Part shown: in pieces, positions 57,321-64,000 of the stretch
Layout of the letters: every line of letters starts with the position of its first letter
How positions within the stretch are numbered: the first letter of the stretch is position 1
Source of the DNA: Archaeoglobaceae archaeon
Lineage (GTDB): Archaea > Halobacteriota > Archaeoglobi > Archaeoglobales > Archaeoglobaceae
Length of the DNA: 64,000 nt
Direction: 5' to 3'
NCBI GenBank assembly: GCA_038734275.1
Contig: JAVYOO010000002.1
Location: 34,911 to 98,910, forward strand
Notes under the pieces: generated by a model
What the model was told of the DNA's origin: nothing
Databases searched by the model: none
Seen by the model: only the letters and a program-made list of their open reading frames with translations
Translations under genes and position numbers: made by a program

Positions 57321-57455
57321 GAGATACGGGGAATGGGAAAATATTTAAGAGTTTGTGTCTTTTCCCGACTATTTTTATTATGCTTCCAGATTTAATTTCC
57401 GAAGACAGAAAAAGATTTTGGATATCTTTATAAATTGAAACTCTCAAGAAAAGAC

Positions 57456-59480
57456 ATGTTGCTTGAACACGAAGCCAAAGAAATCCTCGAAAAGTATGGA
57501 ATAAGAACCGCAAGATGTATTTTTGTTGATAGCGAAGAAGGTGCTGTTAGAGCTGCGAAAAGTATTGGATTCCCAGTTGCCATGAAGGTAGCTTCGAGAA
57601 AGATCGTGCATAAGAGTGACGTTAATGGTGTCAGACTGAATGTGTCTTCTGAAGAAGAAGTGAGGAGAATTTTTAACGAACTCATTAAAATTGAGGGGGC
57701 AGAAGGTGTTAATGTTCAACCAATGCTCCCTCCCGGAATAGAAGTAATAGTTGGTGTTGCGGAAAATGAACAATTTGGAAGCATAGCGATGTTTGGCATT
57801 GGCGGGGTTTTCGTTGAAGCTCTCAGAGATGTCTCATTCAGAATTTTGCCCATAACAAGAAGGGATGCGGAAGAGATGGTTAGAGAAATAAAGGGTTATA
57901 AAGTTCTGCAGGGGTATAGGGGTAAAAAAGTGGACGTTTCCGCCATCGTTGAAGTGCTTTTGAAGCTCAACGAGATAGTTGAGAAAGAGAACGTAGTAGA
58001 GATGGATCTAAATCCGATTTTTGTTTACGAAAAGGGCTATGCAGTAGCAGATGCGAGAATGGTTGTTGGCAAAAGAAAAAGACTTGACTATCAAGCGGGA
58101 GATTTGAGCTTATTCTTCAATCCAAAAAGCGTGGCGGTCGTTGGCGCTTCCGCAACCATAGGAAAATTTGGATACAACATCGTCTGGAATCTCAAACAGC
58201 ACGGATTTAAAGGAAAGATATATCCAGTGAATCCAAAGTATGACTACGTCCTTGAATATAAATGCTATCCAAGCGTTGCTGATGTTCCTGATCAGATAGA
58301 TCTTGCCATTATAGCGGTTCCTGCTAAATTCGTGCCCGAAATTCTAAGTCAATGTGCAAAAAAGGGCGTTAAGGGAGTAGTAATAGTTAGTTCCGGTTTC
58401 AGTGAAGAAGGAGAAGAAGGGGCAAAGATAGAGAAGGAAGTTCTTAAGATTGCAAAGCAAAACGGAATAAGGATCTTCGGACCAAACACGACTGGCATTC
58501 TGAATACCGAAAACGGTTTAATAACTTCCTTTGCTCTATTGCCTTATATAAGAAGGGGCAATATTGGCATTATTGCCCAAACGGGATTATTTTTGGGATT
58601 GTTGATGGAAATAGTAACCACAAATCATCCAAGCCTCGGTTTCAGCAAGATCGTTGGCTTGGGGAATAAAATCGACGTCGAGGACTATGAAGTTCTAAAC
58701 TTTTTGATCAGGGATCCAGATACTAAGGTTATAGGCATCTATGTAGAAGGTTTCAGAAATGGAAGAGCCTTCTACGACGCTGTAAAGAATTCTGAAAAAC
58801 CCGTAGTAGTTTTTAAGACTGGCAGAAGCGAATACGGTAAAAAAGCTGCTTTAAGCCACACTGCAGCGCTTGCAGTGGATGATCAGGTTTTCGATGCATT
58901 TTGCAAGCAGGCAAACGTTGTCAGGGTTTTCAGCTTCGAAGAGATGTTTCAGGTATCAAAAGCCTTCTCGCTTCAACCCCTTCCAAAAGGAGACAGAGTT
59001 GCCATAGTCCATTACACTGGCTCTGGCTGTGTTCAGGGTGCTGATGCTACTTACTTTGCAGGATTGAAGCTTGCTGAGTTCGAAAATGAAACGATAAGAA
59101 AGATAGAGTCAGTAAACCCGAGCTGGCATAGAGTAAACAATCCTGTAGACATATGGCCTGCTGTTGGCGAAGTTGGAACTCAGAAGGCTTACGAATGTGC
59201 AGTCGACGCCTTGATGAGCGATAAAAACGTTGACTCTGTCGTCGTTGCTTTTTGGAGCAGTCAATCGCTTGGTGAAGTGTATCAGCCAGACTACAGAAAG
59301 TTAAAGAGCTTTGGAAAGCCGATATACTTCGTGGTTGAAGGCTCAAAAGAGGGCGTCTTTGAGATCAAAAACAAACTTGAACTGAACGGATTCCCAGTTT
59401 ATCCAGATGTGATAACTGCAATAAATGTTTTAGGAAAAGTAACAGAGTATTCCAGAAGGAAAGGTTCAAGAGATCGTTGA
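57456..59480 (+). CDS. acd: ADP-forming acyl-CoA synthetase, beta-alpha fusion
   Basis: This 674-residue protein has an ATP-grasp (beta) domain first, about residues 1-215 (MLLEHEAKEILEKYGI, VAMKVASRKIVHKSDVNGV), then a CoA-binding Rossmann (SVAVVGASATIGKFG), a second Rossmann (IRIFGPNTTGILN, IGIIAQTG), and a ligase domain with His in ALSHTAALA. It makes ATP from acyl-CoA, ADP and phosphate, the main energy-saving step of fermentation in these archaea. ATG 57456 is about 26 nt behind a TATA box (ctttataaa, 57426-57434); a TTG at 57435 is less likely. Substrate range is unknown. Confidence 0.88.
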   Translation: MLLEHEAKEILEKYGIRTARCIFVDSEEGAVRAAKSIGFPVAMKVASRKIVHKSDVNGVRLNVSSEEEVRRIFNELIKIEGAEGVNVQPMLPPGIEVIVGVAENEQFGSIAMFGIGGVFVEALRDVSFRILPITRRDAEEMVREIKGYKVLQGYRGKKVDVSAIVEVLLKLNEIVEKENVVEMDLNPIFVYEKGYAVADARMVVGKRKRLDYQAGDLSLFFNPKSVAVVGASATIGKFGYNIVWNLKQHGFKGKIYPVNPKYDYVLEYKCYPSVADVPDQIDLAIIAVPAKFVPEILSQCAKKGVKGVVIVSSGFSEEGEEGAKIEKEVLKIAKQNGIRIFGPNTTGILNTENGLITSFALLPYIRRGNIGIIAQTGLFLGLLMEIVTTNHPSLGFSKIVGLGNKIDVEDYEVLNFLIRDPDTKVIGIYVEGFRNGRAFYDAVKNSEKPVVVFKTGRSEYGKKAALSHTAALAVDDQVFDAFCKQANVVRVFSFEEMFQVSKAFSLQPLPKGDRVAIVHYTGSGCVQGADATYFAGLKLAEFENETIRKIESVNPSWHRVNNPVDIWPAVGEVGTQKAYECAVDALMSDKNVDSVVVAFWSSQSLGEVYQPDYRKLKSFGKPIYFVVEGSKEGVFEIKNKLELNGFPVYPDVITAINVLGKVTEYSRRKGSRDR

Positions 59481-59703
59481 AGCCTAAAAAGCTTATCAAG
59501 ATTTTTTAAACTTCGAGCAAAATTTTGCGAAAACGATTCAATTATGCAAAGAGTTTAGTCATAAAGTAGCTTGAAGATTCCAGAAGAAAGTCATGAGCGA
59601 TTTGATTAGCCTAATCCATTAATGGAGTTAGAAAAAGCACGATAGAGATAGTTTGTATTTGGAAGAAAGTAAGCCGCCGGCGGGATTGAATCGAAAGGTT
59701 TAA
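59481..59703. other. Intergenic region with tRNA-end-like attachment remnant
   Basis: No gene is seen here. At 59673-59693 the minus strand reads CGATTCAATCCCGCCGGCGGC, which resembles the last 20 bases of a tRNA gene (T-loop, CCCGC stem, acceptor CGGCGGC), but the other half of the T stem does not fit. CCGCCGGCGG (59674-59683) is also a perfect palindrome. Right next to it is an inverted repeat, GGTTTAAA (59697-59704) and TTTAAACC (59716-59723). Position in front of the integrase fits an old attachment site. Confidence 0.35.
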
Positions 59704-60954
59704 AGCCGTAAGACTTTTAAACCCCTTCACAAGTTCAATGTAGAGTATCAGCGAGAGCTTGATAGAATAAGTAATAGTAGTTTCAGTAGCGAAGAGAAGG
59801 ATCTCATATTACGTTTTGCAACTGATCTCAGAATCGAGGGCATTAAGATTCCGAGAATAATTCGCTATCTAAGCACTCTCAGAAGAATTCGAAGCTGGAA
59901 GGACAAGCCATTCAAGGAATGGAACAAAGAAGATCTTAAAGAAATTGTTTTGAAAATTGAGAGCATGAATTACAGCGTTCAGACGATAAACGAGTTCGGA
60001 AAGGGAATAAGGAAGTTCTTCAAGTGGCTGAATGGCAAGAACTGGGAAGGGCTTGAGATTGTAAAAGGAGACAGAAAAGACGAAAGAAAGCCAAACGTTC
60101 TGACTGAGGAGATCTTCAGGATGATTGAAGCTGCAGCAAATAAAAGGGACAGAGCTATAATAGCGGTTGGCTATGAAGCTGGGCTTAGAATCGGAGAGCT
60201 TTCTTCGCTCAGCTGGAAGAACGTAGTCTTCACGGACTGGGGAGTTAAGCTTAAAGTGAGCGGTAAGACTGGCGAGAGATTTATTCCAGTGGTGATGTCA
60301 GCTGGCTATCTGCGAGAATGGCTGCTTGAGCATCCGAGCTACAATCCAAAAACTGGAGAAATCGATCCAGAGAGCCTTGTATTCGTCAGGATCAACGGGA
60401 AAGATGCAGGAAAGCCTATGACTTATCAGATGTTTGCAAAGATAATAAAGAAAGCGGCAAAGAAAGCTGAAATAAACAAAAGAGTTTATCCGCACATTCT
60501 TAGGCATTCGATGGCAACTGTTTTGGCAAATCATCTCACTGAGCAGCAGCTCAGCCATTACTTTGGCTGGGTTCAGGGAAGCAGTATGCCTGCAGTTTAT
60601 GTGCATCTCTCAGGCAGAGACATAGAGGATGCAATAAAGAAGATCTAAGGCATTGAAGTTGAGAAAGGCAAAGATGATAGGTTTAAGCCAGTTAAATGTC
60701 CACGCTGCGGAGAAATAAATGTCCCGAATGCGAGATTCTGCTTCAAATGCGGGCTGATACTCGATGAAAAGGAAAGGCTGAAGGCTCAGCTCGAAGAGAG
60801 CAAGGCAATGCCAGAGCTGATGACAAAGATTCTTGAAAATCTCACACTGCGGGAGAGATTTAAGGTTGCAATGGAGCTTGTTGAAGCTCTCGATGGGAAT
60901 CCGAAGGCAATGGAGAGGCTTTCGAAGATAATTGAAGAGCTGATGAGCGTCTGA
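59704..60954 (+). pseudogene. Tyrosine integrase with zinc ribbon, no start and an in-frame stop
   Basis: The frame is open from 59704 with protein-like N-terminal core-binding sequence (KFNVEYQRELDRISN, LILRFATDLRIEGIKIPR) but has no ATG, GTG or TTG before 59950. The catalytic part has Arg in GLRIGELSSL, His-x-x-Arg in PHILRHSM and Tyr in PAVYVHLSG. At 60646-60648 an in-frame TAA ends it, yet the same frame continues at once with a zinc ribbon (CPRCGEINVPNARFCFKCG) and a helical tail to TGA at 60952-60954. Both the missing start and the nonsense codon point to a dead gene of an integrated virus or plasmid. Site split by integration, as in SSV-type integrases, could explain the lost start. 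Confidence 0.8.
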
Positions 60955-60999
60955 TTCTGATTCTTTTCGCTTTTAATTTGCCGAAAAACAGTGAAAGCT

Positions 61000-61027
61000 T
61001 TATATACTTTTAGTGTGTAAGTATATA
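61000..61027. promoter_or_regulatory. Inverted repeat with TATA-like arms before the element genes
   Basis: TATATACTT (61001-61009) and AAGTATATA (61019-61027) are perfect inverted 9-mers with a nine-base spacer. The second arm holds a TATA box about 37-40 nt before ATG 61064. It looks like a promoter overlapped by an operator, perhaps for the winged-helix protein encoded at 61224. Confidence 0.5.
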
Positions 61028-61063
61028 TAAAAGTATAAATAAAATAACCTAATATATTATTTC

Positions 61064-61252
61064 ATGGTATCGAGAATTGAGAGGGTGAGATCTGAAAGGC
61101 TTGAGATAGAGTTGCTGAAGAGAATGATCCTTTTTGGCTCGCCCGCAGCTAAGGCTGCGGCATTAACGATCTTCGATGAAAAGACTGGTCATAGGCTGAT
61201 CAGAAGGCTGAAGGAGGTTCTAAATGAAGAGAACGGGGCTATTCATCCGTAG
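61064..61252 (+). CDS. Small unknown element protein
   Basis: This 62-residue protein is helical and basic (IERVRSERLEIELLKRMIL, TGHRLIRRLKEVLNEENG). It overlaps the next gene by 29 bp. Its size and place behind a palindromic promoter next to a dead integrase fit a small gene of a virus or plasmid. I do not recognise the family. Confidence 0.5.
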   Translation: MVSRIERVRSERLEIELLKRMILFGSPAAKAAALTIFDEKTGHRLIRRLKEVLNEENGAIHP

Positions 61253-61544
61253 ATTTCTGCTTAAATACGGCGAGGCATACGTGCACGAGATGTGGAAAGC
61301 TTACTGTCGCCACTGCAAGGATTATGGCTACAGCTCGCCAAGCAGACAGAGCTTTGGCAACTACGTATGGATGCTGAAAAAGCTCGGGCTTATCCGATTT
61401 CTTAGATCTGAAGTAGGGCAGAAGGGTGCAATGAGACACTATTACGCTTTGAATCGCAAAAGGATTTATGATGCAGCTTGGAGAGATCCAGTCAAGGCTT
61501 TGGGGTTCAGGAGCAGAGCGGGAAAGAAGGCAAGAAAACGGTAA
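61224..61544 (+). CDS. Predicted winged-helix protein of an integrated element
   Basis: This 106-residue, very basic protein has a helix-turn-helix pattern in the middle (SPSRQSFGNYVWMLKKLGLIRFLRSEVG, residues 38-64, with a wing following) and ends RAGKKARKR. It is likely DNA-binding and could control the palindromic promoter before 61064. Start ATG 61224 follows a GGAGG site. Homologues in this setting are typical of archaeal plasmid or provirus cargo, but I cannot name the family. Confidence 0.6.
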   Translation: MKRTGLFIRRFLLKYGEAYVHEMWKAYCRHCKDYGYSSPSRQSFGNYVWMLKKLGLIRFLRSEVGQKGAMRHYYALNRKRIYDAAWRDPVKALGFRSRAGKKARKR

Positions 61545-61699
61545 GAAATTTTTATGATTGTTTTAATAGAGCCGATAAGGAGGCAAAAGTGAGCTGAAAA
61601 GAAGCCTTTAGATCATATTTAGTCATTTTTTGTAATGCATAGGGAGAACTGTTTTATAACTATAATAAATTTTATAAAGTTCGAGTATTTATTAATTTC
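61545..61699. other. Short gap with a dead start
   Basis: A strong AAGGAGG ribosome site at about 61577-61583 is followed by GTG AGC TGA (61589-61597), so a start codon is stopped after two codons. Further on come TATA-like boxes (ttttataac, aaattttataaag) for the methyltransferase at 61700. The gap looks like the scar of a lost gene. Confidence 0.4.
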
Positions 61700-62308
61700 A
61701 TGCATAAACTCATAGATAAGAAAAGACCTTGGTGGTCAGAAACTTGCAGCGAGGACTGTGGAGAGGATATCTGTATGTCTGCAAATGCTGCTATAAACAG
61801 AGAAAAGCGTTTAGAACTTCATCCTTCAAGACCTCTGAAGATTGCCCTGAACAAGGGACTGATTAATGGTAAAGTTTTGGACTTTGGTTGTGGATATGGA
61901 GTAGATGTTGAGTATCTCAGAGAAATTGGCTATGAAGCTTTTGGTTATGATCGCTGCAGACTAAGATTCGGTAAATACGCAGACAGAAGCGTTCTGAAAG
62001 ATGATTTTTACGATACAGTTACAAACTTCTACGTCCTTAACACAGTTTATCCAGAAACCAGAATCGAAGTGCTTAATGAAATTAGGAGAGTTCTGAAGAA
62101 AAATGGAACAGTTCTTGTTGCTGTCAGAGACGTGAGTGAGGATAAAATCATAAAGGGTATACCCTATCTTGATGGCGTTGTAACCAAGAAAAAGACTTTT
62201 CAGAAGACTTTTGATAGAGAAGAGCTCGAGAAACTGCTCGAACTCTTCTTCTCAGACGTGGAGTTAATAAGCATCTTTCCTCTTATGATGTCTGCCAAAA
62301 AGCCATGA
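61700..62308 (+). CDS. SAM methyltransferase of the DNA-phosphorothioation-associated type
   Basis: This 202-residue protein has AINREKRLELHPSRPLKIAL in front of the AdoMet motif VLDFGCGYGVDVEYL near residue 54, then DDFYDTVTNFYVLN. The pair of AxxR...SRP and DFGCGxGxDVxxL fits the DNA phosphorothioation-associated methyltransferase family (TIGR04096), named by me from memory of the pattern. A Cys-rich start (CSEDCGEDIC, residues 17-26) is an extra. It may modify DNA to mark self. It sits 407 bp before the DUF499 ATPase, and both face right. Confidence 0.7.
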   Translation: MHKLIDKKRPWWSETCSEDCGEDICMSANAAINREKRLELHPSRPLKIALNKGLINGKVLDFGCGYGVDVEYLREIGYEAFGYDRCRLRFGKYADRSVLKDDFYDTVTNFYVLNTVYPETRIEVLNEIRRVLKKNGTVLVAVRDVSEDKIIKGIPYLDGVVTKKKTFQKTFDREELEKLLELFFSDVELISIFPLMMSAKKP

Positions 62309-62715
62309 AGGTATATTTGCGCATTAGATTTTTAGATATAGTTCATTTTTCTTTCTTCTTTATTTGGTTTGTTTTTCTGACAACATGTCCTTAAAGCAAG
62401 TTACGATTGGAGAACCCTAATCGACGTTTCAGACTATGTATAACCAAAAACCTCTTTTATGCATCACTCGACGGATTAGGCGTCCAGAATAGGCGAAATA
62501 TGATTGAAGAGAAAGATATATAAAATAAGTTGATAAATTAAAAATGTGGGGTGACAGGTAAAGATGCGAATGGGGAAGTTTATCAAGACGGCGATAGGAG
62601 TCTTCAACTCTTACTGGTGATCTTCAAGTTTGCACTACTTGTTATGACAGACATAATATTTCGGTAAAACAACGAAAATCAAAAAACATAAATTTAAGAC
62701 TGTATAAAAAAATTT
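62309..62715. other. Intergenic region with a promoter and a micro-ORF
   Basis: A TATA box (gatatataaaat, about 62514-62525) is followed by an 18-codon frame (62564-62620, MRMGKFIKTAIGVFNSYW). No longer gene is open there. A further A/T-rich promoter (ctgtataaaaaaa, about 62699-62711) lies just before the DUF499 ATG. The micro-ORF may be a leader peptide, a small RNA start or a gene scar. Confidence 0.35.
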
Positions 62716-64000
62716 ATGGGGTTACAATATACTTCTCTTAAAGGGGCGATCCAACAAAGAAAGATAGTCTTCGATGATGAGCTGGTTGCAATTGCCTCAG
62801 ATCCTTTTGCAGATATTAATGAGGCTATATTCGAGGTGGAATTCTCCAATTTCTTGAATGGCACTGCACATCGAATCTATTTGGATCCCCGTGAGTATTT
62901 CAGGAGAACACACTTTACGGAAGATATGAAAAATATTATTAAAAAAGTTCTATCAAGAGTTGCTTCCATATCTGACGAATCCTATGCAATAATTCTTGAT
63001 ACCACTTTTGGTGGAGGTAAAACCCACACACTGCTTGCGATTTACCATCTGTTCAAGAATAAGGACGTGGCAATAAACTATCAGGAGGTAAAGGGGATTT
63101 TAAAGGATTTACAACTTTCTGTAATACCAGAAGCGGAAATAGTTGCGATTGATGGTCACAACATCGATCCGAAAGAAAATATTTGGAATGTTATCGGAAA
63201 TAAGCTTGGTGATGCAAATTTATCCTCCCGAACTACTCCGCCTACCGCAATAGAGGTAGAAAATGCGATTAGAAGAGTTGGAAAGCCTGTTATCTTCCTG
63301 ATAGATGAGCTTGTGGTGTATATATCTAAGATAGCTGGAGATGAGGCACGAATAAGCCAGAACAAAGCATTTATCCACTCATTGTTTGTTGCACTTGATG
63401 CAACGAGAACCTCAATAGTGGTTTTAACAATTCCAGAGAGCGAAGCTTACAAGAAAAATACGGAAATAATCAAAAGTGTGGTAGAAATAGCTGAACGAGG
63501 AGCAACTAAAATCGCTCCAATTGCAAAAGAGGACGTCATTAGAGTTCTGAAAAAGAGATTCATAAAAGAGATCGACGAAAACTTTGCAAAGGAAGCCACA
63601 AAAGAACTAAGAAGTTTTTACATCACGAAATTGGGATTAACTGAAACCTTCAGTGAAAAAAGGCTGACTGAATGTTATCCATTCAATCCTGAATTAATAG
63701 AAGAAATCTTTTTTGGGAGGATAGGGCTATACGAGGGTTTTCAGCGAACAAGAGGAATTTTGAAGATAATGGCGAGAGTAATAGTAAATCTCCTCAGGCA
63801 TGTTGATGAGCTTCCAGAAAGCACTTATTTCATCTCTGTGGGAGAAGTAGATCTTTCCGATCCACAAATAATGAGAAAGCTAACTGATAAAATATTTGGA
63901 GACAAACTTGATCAGGTTGTTCAGACAGACATAGCCACTGCAGAAGGAACTGCCCATACACAGATAAAAGATGGAAAAAAGAGATTCGGAAACTATACAA
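62716..64000 (+). CDS. DUF499-family ATPase (3' end outside window)
   Basis: The frame is open from ATG 62716 to the window edge, 428 codons. It has Walker A TTFGGGKTHTLL (Gly99-Thr103) and Walker B VIFLIDEL near residue 193, then VVLTIPESEAY, and the DUF499 pattern of FNPELIEEIFF and FQRTRGILKIMARV. DUF499 ATPases go with DUF1156 methylases, DUF3780 and a helicase in a predicted phage defence locus. The rest of that locus would lie to the right of the window. The start is leaderless or nearly so. Confidence 0.82.
   Translation, partial: MGLQYTSLKGAIQQRKIVFDDELVAIASDPFADINEAIFEVEFSNFLNGTAHRIYLDPREYFRRTHFTEDMKNIIKKVLSRVASISDESYAIILDTTFGGGKTHTLLAIYHLFKNKDVAINYQEVKGILKDLQLSVIPEAEIVAIDGHNIDPKENIWNVIGNKLGDANLSSRTTPPTAIEVENAIRRVGKPVIFLIDELVVYISKIAGDEARISQNKAFIHSLFVALDATRTSIVVLTIPESEAYKKNTEIIKSVVEIAERGATKIAPIAKEDVIRVLKKRFIKEIDENFAKEATKELRSFYITKLGLTETFSEKRLTECYPFNPELIEEIFFGRIGLYEGFQRTRGILKIMARVIVNLLRHVDELPESTYFISVGEVDLSDPQIMRKLTDKIFGDKLDQVVQTDIATAEGTAHTQIKDGKKRFGNYT

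Overview
The window comes from an archaeon, most likely a member of the Archaeoglobales (Archaeoglobus, Ferroglobus or Geoglobus type). The evidence is a mix of typical genes: PAN, a CDC48-type AAA+ ATPase, MBF1, RpoP, eL43, RadB, Pth2, archaeal TruD and RtcA. Metabolism agrees: an HdrA-MvhD fusion, a CoA-disulfide reductase/NADH oxidase type flavoprotein, the DUF126 subunit of the archaeal mevalonate route, and an ADP-forming acyl-CoA synthetase. Promoters are archaeal TATA boxes. Many genes look leaderless, with the box about 25-28 nt before the ATG. There is one tRNA, no rRNA, no CRISPR array and no intact insertion sequence.

Layout. 1-5.7 kb: a partial secreted repeat protein, a HEPN/MNT toxin-antitoxin pair and a frameshifted secreted zinc peptidase. 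5.7-28.3 kb: mainly core genes in compact operons. These are a polyprenol/phytol-kinase-like enzyme with a thymidylate-kinase-like protein; moeA-moeA/PBP-queE-queD-FTR; hdrA; eL43-rpoP-DUF126-M50 protease; an adenine methylase facing a frameshifted partner; pth2, radB, larC, cdc48; a four-gene operon ending in an amidohydrolase; rtcA; and tRNA-Met(CAU). 28.3-41.2 kb: an accessory defence island. 41.2-59.5 kb: core metabolism again (acyl-CoA ligase, HAD phosphatase, BioY, HemA/HemB, PAN, MBF1, CutA, TruD, radical SAM protein, ferredoxin-type protein, ADP-forming synthetase). 59.5-64 kb: a decayed integrated element with a dead tyrosine integrase, two small element genes, a methyltransferase of the type linked to DNA phosphorothioation, and the start of a DUF499 ATPase.

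The most interesting locus is a tight five-gene minus-strand operon (34278 to 28757): mcrB (an AAA+ protein with an EVE-like domain at its N-terminus and a second EVE-like segment just after Walker A), mcrC (PD-(D/E)xK nuclease), a stand-alone CARF-domain protein, a PIN-domain nuclease and an unknown protein. It looks like a type IV restriction system coupled to a cyclic-nucleotide-type sensor and a predicted RNase. Five kb away is a 158-bp, almost identical fragment of the same CARF gene, beside what may be the 3' end of another mcrC. A second operon (41172 to 37215) joins a CARF-winged-helix (Csa3-like) protein to RmuC, an RNase J-like beta-CASP enzyme and a class II glutamine amidotransferase. 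Its promoter carries a 26-nt element repeated exactly in front of two small unknown genes.

Several genes here are broken by single-base frameshifts or stops: the peptidase, the methylase partner, a ribbon-helix-helix gene, mcrB and the integrase. These may be real decay, programmed frameshifting or sequence errors. They should be checked against reads before the genes are called dead.
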